A stretch of DNA of 64,000 nt from Taxillus chinensis (taxonomy: Eukaryota > Streptophyta > Magnoliopsida > Santalales > Loranthaceae), in contig CM042087.1 of the NCBI GenBank assembly GCA_023512835.1, positions 6,268,550 to 6,332,549 on the forward strand. The letters are read 5' to 3'. The notes beneath the pieces are model-generated. The model saw nothing but the letters and a program-made list of their open reading frames with translations. It ran no database searches and had not been told where the DNA came from. Of the stretch, positions 11,561-23,008 are shown in pieces. The position numbers and the translations under genes were made by a program. The number at the start of each line of letters is the position of its first letter. Within the stretch, counting starts at the first letter, position 1.

Positions 11561-11565
11561 CCCTT
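11561..11565. repeat. Target-site duplication CCCTT of the Athila-1 composite (partner at 46693-46697)
   Basis: CCCTT precedes the LTR start TGATAACC at 11566 and follows the other end ...ATATCA at 46692. Joining the flanks restores the copia reading GAC AAG GGT TAT, so this is a true 5-bp duplication. Confidence 0.9.
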
Positions 11566-11839
11566 TGATAACCGCATAATTTCTCATTAAATTTGTATGT
11601 AATTTATGGGCTTTAATTGAATATTTTGTTGAATTATCGCATTTTTATAATTGTTTTCCCCAATTTTAATTATTTCTTGTTTTATTTATTTTTATAGATT
11701 TAATATTAATTTTGGTGGTTTTTAATATTAAATTAATTATTCTAATTTTGATATTAATTATCTGGGCTTAACCGACTATTTTAATTTTAATCTTACTATT
11801 ATTTCTCTCTCTATATATATATTTTGGTTTGTGTTTCAC

Positions 11840-11876
<37 letters not shown>

Positions 11877-12305
11877 GTATTATTATTAGTATTAGTATTA
11901 GTATTTTGCATGCATGTATGAATTATTATTATTATTATTATGGGCTTAATTGTTTTTATTGTTTTGTGTTTTTGTCACTTTTATAGGTTGCATGTTACGT
12001 ATTAGAGATTGGAACGAAGCATTTATTATTGTGGGCCATATTGACAAAATGAAGACAAGATATTATGACTCTAGATCGGATTTGGCTATTGCAAGTAATA
12101 TTGGTTTTCATGTTGACGTGGCCGCATGGGATAATATTTGGTTTCCATATTTTTGGGCGGCTGAGTCTACATGCGTGAGAAGATATTAGGTGGAGAGAGA
12201 GAAAATCAATTAAAGATGTGGGTCATGCATAATTTTGAAGTGGCGTGGAGAGGACATGGTACATGTATATAAATTGGAAAGAGAAATTCAATGACAAGGC
12301 TGGCT
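11566..12305 (+). repeat. Athila-1a LTR, left part
   Basis: The first 740 bp of the + strand LTR, start TGATAACCGC, with (TTA)n tracts at 11846-11876 and 11925-11941. It is interrupted within TGGCT by the chromovirus. It matches 26950-27690 in inverse. Confidence 0.9.
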
Positions 12306-13424
12306 TGTTACGCCCCGGATTTCCAACCCGAGGAAACCGGTACGTGACTCCCCTTGTACCCACACGGAGGGCAAAGGGTTAGGGTGCAAACCCCGAACAT
12401 AACATTTTAAACATCCACGACACATTCAAGACAGTAAAGATCATAAAAGCAATCCACAATCCAAACCAGTCTTTATTACAACAAAATCCTCTTTTCAATC
12501 CATCCCCACTAGGGTTACATCAATTCTCATAAAAATAACATAAATGGTAGACAGTAAAGTAAATAAGGTCTTCCACCTTGGGGTCCCTCCTAATGCCTGT
12601 ATGTTCCTGAAAGAAAACACAACATAGAGGGAGGGGTGAGCAACCACAGCTCAGTAGGGATCATGTCTCCCGAACCCATTCCATGCTCCTAGCGTCTACA
12701 TGAGTGTGTACAGGTGCAGTGTAGTGACAATAAAATGTAAACAAGTTGTATTCCACATTCAAATGGCACCCACCTACCCACAGCCATACAGGCTTAGCCA
12801 TATAGGCTAACACATCCACGACCACTCAGGCTTAGCCACACGGGCTAACATATCCATGACCTCTCAGGCTTAGCCACACGGGCTAACATATCCACGGCCA
12901 TATAGGCTTAGCCACACGGACTAACATATCCACAGCCATATAGGCTTAGCCATACAAAGAACAGTTCCAGTCCCAGGCTTCCCACACCACCGGGTTCCAC
13001 AAGCACAGCATATAAGGTCACACGGGCATTAAACCAAACACGTAGCATACACACTTTCACAGGCATAATACCAAACACTTAGTTCGCACAGCCCATCAGG
13101 CATAAAATCAAACACATACTAGGCATATTCACACAGACATATCCACACAGGCATTCTATCGAACACTTAATATGCACACCATCCAACACCAGAATACACC
13201 AAAAACCGCCATTGAAGGCCAACATCCATATAGGAGATCACACCTATATGGATTACATATGTATATATAAACAGATAAACTCTACAATCTGCCCTAGAAC
13301 CTTAGGACAGAGGAGGATTTAGGAAGAACAGAACCCCTACCTTGTATGTTCTCCTGCTCCCACTTCCATGCAAGACTCCGACCACCACGCAAGATGCTCC
13401 GGCAGCCACCAGAAGCTCTCCTTC

Positions 13425-13461
<37 letters not shown>

Positions 13462-14023
13462 ACGGCTGGTGGAGCAACAAACCCTAACCCTAAAACAGAG
13501 GGGCTTCTCCTCCTTATATAGACAACACAACATCAAAACGACGTAGTTTTGATTAAGTGAATCCCAGCATCAAAACGACGTAGTTTTGATGGAACAAGCT
13601 ATGACCTTCCCACACCCATACACACCGAAATAGTCAGAATTCTAACATGGTCCTTTGGGAAAAGATGATTAGAATGACAAAACCAAGGTAACCATGCAAA
13701 AACATGCATGCACGCCAATTTGCACGTGAATTCCCTAATTCACGTGCAACTCCAAATGCACTCCAAATGCGCTCAAACTTCACCCCTAGCCTCCTTGCAT
13801 CATGTAGAAGACAACCACACTTGCACGTGAAATGGACCCATTTCACGTGCACCTTACATACACGTCCGTTTGGCCTGAAACTTCTGTGGTAGATAAAGGA
13901 CATCATTCTAAGCATCTTTCCTTTTGCACGTGAAGTCATTGGAGTCCATTCACTAGGTCAAAATCTAGAAAAACTCTACTCAGAAGGCAAAACTGTGACT
14001 AACTCAAGGTACGGGTCCTTACA
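12306..14023 (-). repeat. Chromovirus 3' LTR
   Basis: 1718 bp; the minus strand begins TGTAAGGACCCG and ends GGGGCGTAACA. It contains about five tandem units of roughly 37 bp (CTTAGCCACACGGGCTAACAT core, 12785-12960), a CT tract (13431-13457), a TATA box (13512-13521 in inverse) and two copies of a 22-bp palindrome (13532-13553, 13569-13590). Confidence 0.93.
13509..13910 (-). promoter_or_regulatory. LTR promoter module: TATA box, two ACGT palindromes, CACGTG sites
   Basis: On the minus strand, in order: a block AATGATGTCC..TACCACAGAA (about 13875-13905), paired CACGTG sites (for example 13831-13855 and 13721-13747), two palindromes ATCAAAACTACGTCGTTTTG, and TCTATATAAGG. Initiation would fall near 13480. 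The same ordered set occurs in the Athila-2 LTR (55611-55990). ACGT cores are typical targets of plant bZIP factors; binding here is inferred. An equivalent copy lies in the other LTR at about 20735-21130. Confidence 0.65.
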
Positions 14024-14036
14024 TCCTCTCCCCCTT
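14024..14036 (-). other. Chromovirus polypurine tract
   Basis: The minus strand reads AAGGGGGAGAGGA next to the LTR start TGTAAGGACC. Confidence 0.85.
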
Positions 14037-14338
14037 AAGACTTTTCGTCCTCGAAAGGAAATGACATACGAGGAAAACAAACACAAGCTACCCATTTGCC
14101 ACACGGCGAGCCACAACACCCAAATGGGTCATACACCGCGCACAACACATAACAGCACATAACAAGGTACCACCATAATCCATAACCACAATAATGCATA
14201 TAACACATGTCCGCATGTCACGAATACACATCACAAATAAGAACACGTCTTTAAAAGACAATACAAATACCCCAAATCGTACACAACTAATACAAGAAAA
14301 CACATCACTATCCCTTGGCCAACAACCACCTCCCACGC

Positions 14339-14758
14339 TTAAGATTGTTCGTCCTCGAACAATTTTGGGTGCTGCTCACGCATCATGGACTCACGTTCCC
14401 ATGTCTCCTCCTCAATGCCACGGTGCTGCCACAGCACACGAACCAAAGGAAGAGCACGACCACGCAAAAGCTTCTCTCGCCGATCTAGGATACGGATAGG
14501 GGCCTCAACAACGGACAGGTCATCCTCAATGTCTAAGGTCCCCCAATCGATCACATGGGTGGGGTCAGGGTGATACTTCCGCAACTGGGACACGTGGAAG
14601 ACATTGTGCACTCGACTCAGCCGCGGTGGTAACGCTAAGCGGTAGGCTACAGGCCCCACACGATCCAGAATCTCAAAAGGACCAATAAACCGCGGAGATA
14701 GCTTGGAACCTCGCCCAAACCGTCGATGTCCATGACGTGGGGAAACACGAAGAAACAC
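14339..14758 (-). CDS. Integrase C-terminal region with chromodomain
   Basis: A 139-codon open segment. It begins in the integrase C-terminal region with the GPF.ILDRVGPVAYRLALP motif typical of chromovirus integrases (residues about 25-45) and SRVHNVFHVSQLRKY. Residues about 84-135 form a chromodomain-like fold: an ILDRREK start, a VRVLWQHR strand and the EETWERE helix. In the family this module guides integration to marked heterochromatin. The three aromatic cage positions are only partly met, as in other Tekay-type chromodomains. It is frameshifted relative to the integrase core upstream. Confidence 0.85.
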   Translation of the reverse strand: MFLRVSPRHGHRRFGRGSKLSPRFIGPFEILDRVGPVAYRLALPPRLSRVHNVFHVSQLRKYHPDPTHVIDWGTLDIEDDLSVVEAPIRILDRREKLLRGRALPLVRVLWQHRGIEEETWERESMMREQHPKLFEDEQS

Positions 14759-15658
14759 ATGATCACCAACGAGAAAACTCCAAAGGTCGCGCCGCTGATC
14801 CGCATAAGATTTCGCCGACTTTGAGCCGATAACAAACGCCGACGAATCAACTTAACCTTCTCGGTGGCCTCTTGAACCAACTGCGGTCCCAAGAGAGCTG
14901 TCTCCCCCACCTTGGTCCAACACAAAGGTGATCGACACGGCCGCCCATACAACGCCTCAAAAGGAGCCATCCCAATGGATGCCTGATAACTGTTATTGTA
15001 GGCAAACTCCACCAAAGGAAGGTGAGTTGCCCACGAACCCCCAAAATCTAACACACAGGCCCGTAACATGTCCTCCAAAGTCCGATTCGTCCTCTCTGTC
15101 GACCGTCGGTCTCAGGGTGAAAGGCTGTACTCAAGTGAAGCTTGGTCCCCATAGCCTCCTGCAAACTTGCCCAAAAATGGGAAGTGAACCTCGAATCCCG
15201 GTCGAGACAACCGATGATGGTACTCCATGCGGTCTCACAATCTCGTTCATGTACAGTGACTCAAGGTCCCAATGGAGTCCCGCTCGCGAACAGCCAGGAA
15301 ATGGGCCGACTTTGTGAGTCGATCCACAATCACCCAAATCATATCTTTCCTCCCTGTGGTGGGTGGAAGACCGATCACAAAATCCATCGCTATGTGGTCC
15401 CACTTCCACTCCGCTATGGGCAATGGTCGTAACATACCCGCCGGCCGCCGATTCTCGGCCTTCACCCTGCCGACACGTGAGGCACCGCGAAACAAAGGCA
15501 GCCACATTGCGTTTCATCCCAGGCCACCAAAAATGTCCCCGAAGCGCATGGTACATCTTCATACCCCCTGGATGCACAAGAACTCTAGACCGGTGAAACT
15601 CCCTCATCACCTCATCCCTGAGGGAAGAAGCCACTACCAACTGCCCCTGAAATGACAA
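14759..15658 (-). pseudogene. Chromovirus integrase core (several frameshifts)
   Basis: The zinc-binding HHCC is seen at the start (His-His in LVHPGGMKMYHALRGH, Cys-Cys in CLTCRQG), then DFVIGLPPTTG with the first catalytic Asp and VIVDRLTKSAHF. The second acidic region and the Glu region are degenerate or frameshifted (near 15190 and 15100). The reading recovers at [12 protein letters not shown] and FAYNNSYQASIGMAPFEALYG (15078-14900). Confidence 0.85.
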
Positions 15659-16234
15659 CTCATGCTCAGGACCCTCGTCCGATCCTCGGATAGCTCACCG
15701 GCCTCAATACGGGCACGGAGAACCTCACACTCAACGTCACCCACTGTTCCTCCCGGACGCGCTGGTACAACTCAAGCACAACCACCAAAGGACTCAGGAC
15801 TGTCCCACCATCACGAACAACAAGCCGCAACCGCAACATCGCCAACTGCTCCATCGCCTTCCACTCTCTCACGGCCACCTCGGCTTTCCCTTTTTGCGCT
15901 CAACGCGTCAGCCACAATATTACCCTTGCCCGGGGTATAGGCAAGAGTAAAGTCAAAGGTCCGCAAATACTCCACCCATCTCCTCTCGCCTCAAATTCAA
16001 GTCCATCTGGGTAAAGATGTACCGAAGGCTCTTGTGATCCGAGAACACCACAAACTTCTCCCCCAAGAGGTAATGCTGCCAACTCTTCAAGGCGAAGATG
16101 ACGCCCGCTAACTCAAGGTCATCGGTAGGATAATTCTGCTCATGAGGCTTCACTGCCTTGACCCATAAGCCACCACACCGTGCTCCCGCATAAGCACACA
16201 CCCCAAACCAACCTTGGACGCATCACAAGATACC
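15659..16234 (-). pseudogene. Chromovirus RNase H region
   Basis: Minus-strand coding continues from RT: NYPTDDLELAGVIFALK, YLLGEKFVVFSDHKSL and IFTQMDLNLR (16150-15960) are the standard gypsy RNase H blocks. Frame changes occur near 15960 and 16200. Confidence 0.8.
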
Positions 16235-17386
16235 TCATATGGAATATCCTCCCGAGGTAACCTCAACACCAGGTGCAGTGGTCAAACGGGTTTTGAGAGT
16301 CTCAAACGCTTGCCGGCACTTGTCCGTCCACTCAAATTTTACTCCTTTCCTAGTCAACGCCGTCATAGGAGCCGCCAAACGGGAGAACCCCTCTATAAAA
16401 CGGCGATAATACCCCGCCAAGCCAAGAAAGCTACGGATCTCAAAAACGTTGGTTGGCCTCGCCCACGATGCCACGGCCTCAATCTTGGCTGGGTCCACCC
16501 TAACTCCCTCAGTGACACCACGTGGCCAAGAAAGTGAACCTCCTGCGGCCCAAAACTCACACTTGCTAAACTTAGCAAACAGCTGCTGGTCCCTCAAGGT
16601 TTGCAACACTGTTGCCAGGTGTTCCACATGCTCCCTCTCGGTCTTGGAATATACCAAGATATCGTCTATAAACACCACCACGAATGAGTCTAAGTATGGG
16701 GCAAAGACTTGGTTCATCAAATGCATGAACACCGCTGGCACATTAGTGAGCCCGAAAGGCATCACTACCCACTCATAATGCCCATACCTGCACCGAAAAG
16801 CTGTCTTAGGGATGTCCTCCTCCCTAACCCTGAGCTGGTGATACCCCGACCGTAAATCTATCTTGGAAAACCACTGGGCCCCACTCAATTGGTCAAACAG
16901 GTCATCTATCCGAGGCAACAGGTACTTGTTCTTCACAGTCACTGAATTCAGCTTTCTGTAGTCGATGCAGAGACGAAGTGTGCCATCAGCCTTCTTAGCA
17001 AAGAGCACCGAAGCACCCCAAGGTGAGGTACTCGGTCTGATATACCCTTGGCCCACCAACTCCTCGATTTGCCTCTGCAGCTCCCTCAGCTCGGCTGGCC
17101 CCATATGATACGCTACTTGGGAAATCGGACCCGTTCCCGGCACCAACTCAATGGTGAACTCCACACTCCTCTGCGGAGGTAAACTCCTCAACTGGTCAGG
17201 GAAGACATCCTGAAATTGGTCCACAACAGCGGGCCACACCCTCTTTTCCACCTTACCCACCTCAACAAAGGTCAGGGCTGCCAACCTGTGGGTAATGGCA
17301 CCCCACTGGTCCAACACCAGCCCGGCCCGACTCGCCTCACAGTCCCACTCCCCCTGTAGGGTGCAAGAGGTCCCTGCAGGTGTCAC
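16235..17386 (-). CDS. Chromovirus reverse transcriptase
   Basis: An open segment of 383 codons. Blocks in order: the [11 protein letters not shown] pre-RT region, [39 protein letters not shown], the catalytic [11 protein letters not shown], and [15 protein letters not shown]. It copies the element RNA. The last codons run out of frame into RNase H. A second frame (16578-16393) carries the '[10 protein letters not shown]' piece, so there is a local frameshift near 16560. Confidence 0.9.
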   Translation of the reverse strand: MTPAGTSCTLQGEWDCEASRAGLVLDQWGAITHRLAALTFVEVGKVEKRVWPAVVDQFQDVFPDQLRSLPPQRSVEFTIELVPGTGPISQVAYHMGPAELRELQRQIEELVGQGYIRPSTSPWGASVLFAKKADGTLRLCIDYRKLNSVTVKNKYLLPRIDDLFDQLSGAQWFSKIDLRSGYHQLRVREEDIPKTAFRCRYGHYEWVVMPFGLTNVPAVFMHLMNQVFAPYLDSFVVVFIDDILVYSKTEREHVEHLATVLQTLRDQQLFAKFSKCEFWAAGGSLSWPRGVTEGVRVDPAKIEAVASWARPTNVFEIRSFLGLAGYYRRFIEGFSRLAAPMTALTRKGVKFEWTDKCRQAFETLKTRLTTAPGVEVTSGGYSI

Positions 17387-17422
17387 GAAGGATACATGCC
17401 GCCGGTAATAGTCTATCTTGGC

Positions 17423-17830
17423 TTAGAAGGCCATAAGCCAATCCATACCCAAGATCAGGTCAAACGTCCTCAAAGGCATTACATGCAAGTCAAAACTCAG
17501 CTCCACCTCTCCTAGGGTTAACACACAGTCACGACACACACGCCGTACCTCAATCATGCCTCCCACCGGAGACTCCACAACTAGGGGCCTCGCGGCCTCC
17601 ACACAAGCTAACCGCAAGCCGTCTATTACAAGCTCAAGAACAAATGAACATGATGCACCCGTATCGAAAAGAACATAAGCTAATGTACGGGAGATCAAAA
17701 GGGTACCTCTAACCACCGATGATCCTGCTCCACCCTCAGCTGGTGGGGGTGGTAGCTCAGCCTCCTCCTGGTATGTCACCTCCAGCGCAAACACCCTTCC
17801 TTGGCCCGTGCCACTGGTCGGCTCACTCAC
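17423..17830 (-). CDS. Chromovirus aspartic protease
   Basis: 135 codons. The active site is VLFDTGASCSF and the flap/second block is LILGMDWL; both are classic gypsy protease motifs. It cleaves the Gag-Pol polyprotein. It overlaps the gag end (17830/17827) and is separated from RT by a frame change at about 17400. Confidence 0.9.
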   Translation of the reverse strand: MSEPTSGTGQGRVFALEVTYQEEAELPPPPAEGGAGSSVVRGTLLISRTLAYVLFDTGASCSFVLELVIDGLRLACVEAARPLVVESPVGGMIEVRRVCRDCVLTLGEVELSFDLHVMPLRTFDLILGMDWLMAF

Positions 17831-19240
17831 TGGACGCTTCCCGCTAAGGTTGCCTCCGGCCTCGGTCTCCGTCGCTGCTCCGGCCTCCCCCGGGGTCGGG
17901 TCCGACTCGATCCTGCCCGACTAGCCTGCCACCGACGAGCTGGTCTCTCCGCTGGTGTATGGAAACCGGCGTCACTCCTCATGCCGGATGCCATGCCTCC
18001 AACTCCCTTGTTGCTACTCCGGCAAACCCGGCTCAAATGGCCTTCTCGTCCACGCCTATTGCATCGCCAGTTCTTCTTGGGACACTCCCTCTTGAAGTGG
18101 CCTTGCTCCCCACAAGAATGACAACCGCCGGGGAGTCCTCCTCGTTGGACCTTCCTGTCTACTACCGCCAAAGCTAGACCTCCCGGGGGGCACCGATGGT
18201 TGTCCTCGGCCGCGAAAGGAACCGCTATCCCTTTCCTCGGTCTTGGGCCGCTTAGACCCGGAATCACGCTCCAACCCACCCTGCAACGGGCGACCCTGAT
18301 GGGTCCGCGCTCCCATCATCCAGCTCCCTCTCGCCTATACGGGCCATCTCCACAACCTCAGGATAGGTCCTCAAGCGTAGAATTGCCACCCTCTCGCCTA
18401 AGGGCTGGCCTGAGACCCAAGGTGAACTTGTGAGCCTTCAGGTCCTCCCTTGCCACGTCTCAGGAGCAAACCTACTCAAGCTCCGAACTCCCGCTCATAC
18501 TCAGGTACCGTCCTGGATCCCCCGCTTCAGCCGCCGAATTCTTCCCTCTTCCGCCATCTCACCGATTCCGGGAAGAACTCCTCATGGAAGAGTTGCAAGA
18601 ACTCCTCCCAAAGCATGAGTTGCACCGCACGGCTCCCCACGACACTCGTCCACCACTCCAAAGCATCCCCCTCCAGTGGCGAGTGGCGGTCGCACCTTAT
18701 CCTCTTCCCGGGGCAGGAGAAAGGAGAACACATGCTCGATCCGCCTCAACCACTGTTCGCCTACCACGGGTTCACCTTCCCCCCTTGAATCGCGGAGGTT
18801 GTTCCTTTTGGAACCGTGTCACCACGTCATCCTCTGCACGAGTCGGTACACCACCCGGCGAACTCTCACGCTCACGTGGCGGCTCTCCTCGGTGGTGGTG
18901 GTGGTACCACCTGTCTGTGCTGCCATCTCACGGCGCACCTCCTCCCGAACCTCCCGCCGAGTCCCTCCCGTAGCTCTCGTACCTCCAAGCCGGATGCCTT
19001 CTCGTAGCTGTGCCAGCAACAATGCATGCCCTCCAACGGACGGTCCCGCACCCGGACCCTCATGGGCAGATGACTCATCGACCATCGCCCGGACGCATGT
19101 GTCACTCTCCTCGGCGGCATTCTTACTACACGAAGTAAGAAGCACAATGTCAAAACAATTTTATAATCTATCGCGTCACTACCTCTACCCCACCGATCAA
19201 TTCCACTATCACATAACATTGCACACATACATCGTATCAA
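17827..19240 (-). pseudogene. Chromovirus gag with CCHC zinc knuckle (frameshifted)
   Basis: A complete knuckle CHSCGEQGHFKREC is seen near 18110-18070, followed by a second decayed one (CNRRGREGHLSRVC, one Cys replaced). Upstream segments in different frames (18733-18527, 19145-18819) carry capsid-like coding (WWTSV.G, EFLQLFHEEFFPESVR). The likely start is near 19120-19150. Gag packages element RNA. Confidence 0.75.
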
Positions 19241-19510
19241 TCACATTGCACGATTAAGTACACATTGCCAAACAAATCAGAGTTGCACATTTCACTTAAT
19301 CATGTGATCTTATCCACAGTTCAAAGACACATTCACAACAAATGCAACTAGTGCCCTAATGCCAATGCATGCAAATCCTACCACAAGACTGGACTACCCT
19401 AAGTACACCTTGGAGGCTCAAAGAGGACCATGTTGATCAGGCATGTCCCTCCAGGCTCCTCCAAAGGACTTAGGATAACTAGGTCCACCCACTACCCTAG
19501 GCCAACTAGA

Positions 19511-19525
19511 CCATGCTCGATACCA
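19511..19525 (-). other. Chromovirus primer-binding site
   Basis: The minus strand TGGTATCGAGCATGG lies 3 bp from the LTR. The first seven bases match the 3' end complement of initiator tRNA-Met; the rest is degenerate. Confidence 0.8.
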
Positions 19526-19528
19526 TAT

Positions 19529-21239
19529 TGTCATGCCCCGGATTTCCAACCCGAGGAAACCGGTACGTGACTCCCTTGTACCCACACGGAGGGCAAAGGG
19601 TTAGGGTGCAAACCCCGAACATAACATTTTAAACATCCACGACACATTCAAGACAAGTAAAGATCATAAAAGCAATCCACAATCCAAACTAGTCTTTATT
19701 ACAACAAAATCCTATTTTCAATCCATCCCCACCTGGGGTTACATCAATTCTCATAAAAATAACATAAATGGTAGACAAGTAAAGTAAATAAGGTCTTCCA
19801 CCTTGGGGTCCCTCCTAACGCCTTGTATGTTCCTGAAAGAAAACACAACATAGAGGGAGGGGTGAGCAACCACGACTCAGTAGGGATCATGTCTCCCCAA
19901 CCCATCCCATGCTCCTAGCGTCTACATGAGTGTGTAGAGGTGCAGTGTAGTGATAATAAAATGTAAACAAGTTGTATTCCACATTCAAATGGCACCCACC
20001 TATCCACAGCCATACAGGCTTAGCCATATAGGCTAACACATCCACAGCCACTCAGGCTTAGCCACACGGGCTAACATATCCACAAACCTCTCAGGCTTAG
20101 CCACACGGGCTAACATATCCACGGCCATATAGGCTTAGCCACACGGACTAACATATCCACGGCCATATAGGCTTAGCCATACAGCGAACAGTCCAATCCC
20201 AGGCTTCCACACCCACCGGGTTCCACAAGCACAAGATACAAGGTCACACGGGCATTAAACCAAACACGTAGCATACAGACTTTCACAGGCATAATACCAA
20301 ACACTTAGTTCGCACAGCCCATCAGGCATAAAATCAAACACATACTAGGCATATTCACACAGACATATCCACACAGGCATTCTATCGAACACTTAATATG
20401 CACACCATCCAACACCAGAATACACCAAAAACCGCCATTGAAGCCAACATCCATATAGGAGATCACACCTATATGGATTACATATGTATATATAAACGAG
20501 ATAAACTCTACAATCTACCCTAGAACCTTAGGACAGAGGAGGATTTAGGAAGAACAGAACCCCTACCTTGTATGTTCTCCTGCTCCCACTTCCATGCAAG
20601 ACTCCGACCACCACGCAAGATACTCCGTGACCACCGAAGCTCTCCTTCCCTTCTCTCTCTCTCTCCCTCTCTCTCTCTCTCTCTGTGACGGCTGGTGGAG
20701 CAACAAACCCTAACCCTAAAACAGAGGGGCTTCTCCTCCTTATATAGACAACACAACATCAAAACGACGTAGTTTTGATTAAGTGAATCCCAAGCATCAA
20801 AACGACGTAGTTTTGATGGAACAAGCTATGACCTTCCCACACCCATACACACCGAAATAGTCACAATTCCAACATGGTCCTTTGGGAAAAGATGATTAGA
20901 ATGACAAAACCATGGTAACCATGCAAAAACATGCATGCACGCCAATTTGCATGTGAATTCCCCAATTCACGTGCAACTCCAAATGCGCTCAAACTTCACC
21001 CCTAGCCTCCTTGCATCATGTAGAAGACAACCACACTTGCACGTGAAATGGACCCATTTCACGTGCACCTCACATACACGTCCGTTTGGCCTGAAACTTC
21101 TGTGGTAGATAGAGGACATCATTCTAAGCATCTTTCCTTTTGCACATGAAGTCATTGGAGTCCATTCACTAGGTCAAAATCTAGAAAAACTCTACTCAGA
21201 AGGCAAAACTGTGACTAACTCAAGGTACGGGTCCTTACA
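19529..21239 (-). repeat. Chromovirus 5' LTR
   Basis: 1711 bp, the partner of 12306-14023, with the same tandem units, palindromes (20758-20779, 20796-20817) and TATA box. Differences are scattered substitutions plus many 1-base indels. Right TSD TGGCT at 21240-21244. Confidence 0.93.
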
Positions 21240-21244
21240 TGGCT

Positions 21245-21275
21245 TGGGGACCACGTTAAAGAAATTGCATGCAGA

Positions 21276-21310
<35 letters not shown>

Positions 21311-22347
21311 AACGGGAATTATCTCCCTCGCGCACCAAAATCCCACGCCGCAGCACTCCTTCGTCCATCACGTCGCCAGCGCAGCCACACCTCCATCGTC
21401 CCATCCTCTCACTATTCCTCCATCACGTCCAATGCAGCATATACGCTGCAACACCCACATCTTGCGGAAGAGACCCAGTCGACGCTGCCCCCAGCATTCA
21501 ATCGCCCAGCGACGCCACAGTCCATTCACGCCCAACCTTTGCGCAACCGTTTTGCGGAGCAGCAGAAATTGGAGAGAGATAACGCAAGAGGCATTGAAGA
21601 TTCAGATCGAGTTCAAGATCGAGTGTTTAATTGTTTGCAGCCTATTTTTCCTAATTCTGTTCTAATTTTGTTGTTTTAATTTTTCCGAACAGATTTGTGA
21701 TTTTTCAACCCATGGAGGAGTAAGTATTTTGTAATCGGTTTAGCACAACACTTTGGATGCTTATTTTGAATCCATATTTTAATATTTAATTTGATATTTT
21801 ATGTGCTATGAATTAATTCTCCAAACTCTTTGATTTGTTGAATTAATATCTCGGTTGAGTGTTGATTTAGCAATTCATTGTGTGTTATTATTCTATCTGA
21901 GTGGGAAGATTTGTTTCGTAGGGAACGGGCTGTCTTTCGAGAATTGATTCATAATTATTCTGGTTAGAATAAATTCATAATTTGATTGTATTCATGGTGT
22001 TTTGATGCATTTGAATTATGGGGCCATAATTTATCTAATTAATCTTTTGGGATAGTGGTAAATAGCATTCAGGTGTGAAGTTAAACCGGTTACATATTTA
22101 ATTAATTGATTTTCTCAGTTATTGATTTTCTTAGTTAAAATTCTTTGCTTTAATTAGTTTTCATTAAATCAAAAAACCCCCCCCAATTTGATATTTATTC
22201 TTTTTCAGTAGTTTTTATTAAACAGGTAATTAAATAGATTGAATTGAATTTTATAAGTCCTCCGGTAGAGAACGATCTAGGTTAAGCCACTAGCTATACT
22301 TAGTTTAAATTTTATTTAGATTGCGTGTGCGATAAACGCCCTTTTCA
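21245..22347 (+). repeat. Athila-1a LTR, right part
   Basis: Continues the LTR after the chromovirus. A (TA)n run at 21277-21308 marks the likely promoter. It ends CCCTTTTCA. The two parts add up to 1843 bp, against 1848 bp for the inverse copy at 25843-27690. Confidence 0.9.
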
Positions 22348-22350
22348 AAT

Positions 22351-22367
22351 TGGTATCGTTGTCGGGG
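22351..22367 (+). other. Athila-1a primer-binding site
   Basis: TGGTATCGTTGTCGGGG follows the LTR end by AAT. It is a mutated form of TGGCGCCGTTGCCGGGG, as seen in Athila-2. The changes fit C-to-T. Confidence 0.8.
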
Positions 22368-22379
22368 AGGCATTAAATT

Positions 22380-22705
22380 TGATTCAATTTATTTTCTTGT
22401 TTGTTGTATTATTTATCTTGTTTTAAATTTATTTAGTATTTTGTTCGGACTTACCTGGTAATTTCTTGTTTTTGTTTTTGCAGTTTCCTTTTTATTTTAT
22501 TTATTTATTTTATTAAAAAAAATAATAAAAAAAAGTTTCCATTTTTCTAAAGTTTCTTTTTTTGCAGGTTTTCTTTTCTAACGAGTTTCCTATTTTGTTT
22601 TATTTCCATTTTTTCTCATAGTTTTATTTTTTGTAGGTTTTTCTTTTTCTTTTATTTTATTTTCTCTTCTCTTCCTCTTAATTTCTTTTTTTTTTTTGCA
22701 GTTTT
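22380..22705 (+). other. Athila-1a leader with repeated T-tract/GCAG blocks
   Basis: Non-coding and T-rich. A T-tract followed by TTTGCAG or TTTGTAG recurs at about 22475, 22562, 22630 and 22690, the last directly before the gag ATG. The blocks look like 3' splice acceptors, but I see no firm donor, so splicing is not claimed. Confidence 0.4.
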
Positions 22706-23008
22706 ATGACACGATCCACTTCAGGGGAACTACTAGATTTGGATCCAGAGGTTGAGCGGAACTTGAGGACTCGTCTTTGACACACTCAAGTAAAGGAAGA
22801 AAGCCCCTCACTAACAATGGCTGGGCACAACGGAGAGTACAACCGCACCATCCGAGAGTTGGCAGCACCAGACATCAACTATCAACCGACATGTATTGCC
22901 TACCCAGCCTTGGAGACTGACTTCGAGCTCAGATCTGGTCTTATACATCTTCTTCCCAAGTTTCATGGGCTATCTGGAGAAAACCCACACAAGCATCTTA
23001 AGGAGTTC
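22706..23008 (+). pseudogene. Athila-1a gag, N-terminal part
   Basis: Starts MTRSTSGELLDLDPEV as in the inverse copy (46167). A TGA interrupts it at about 22779, where the inverse copy has a CGA Arg codon. It continues MAGHNGEYNRTIREL to EDPHKHLKEF-like coding and is cut by the solo LTR at 23009. Confidence 0.85.

Larger units (their letters stand above)
12306..21239 (-). mobile_element. Tekay/Del-like chromovirus (Ty3/gypsy), near full length, TSD TGGCT
   Basis: LTRs 12306-14023 and 19529-21239 are very similar. TGGCT at 12301-12305 and 21240-21244 is the TSD. Order on the minus strand: LTR, PBS (tRNA-iMet type), gag, protease, RT, RNase H, integrase with a C-terminal chromodomain, PPT, LTR. 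The domain order and chromodomain place it among chromoviruses; Tekay/Del is an inference. It sits inside the LTR of Athila-1a. The coding part has several frameshifts. Confidence 0.92.

Noticed and set aside
18676..19257. 193-codon + strand frame
   Set aside because: Antisense to the chromovirus gag, which has CCHC and capsid motifs on the minus strand; no domain of its own.
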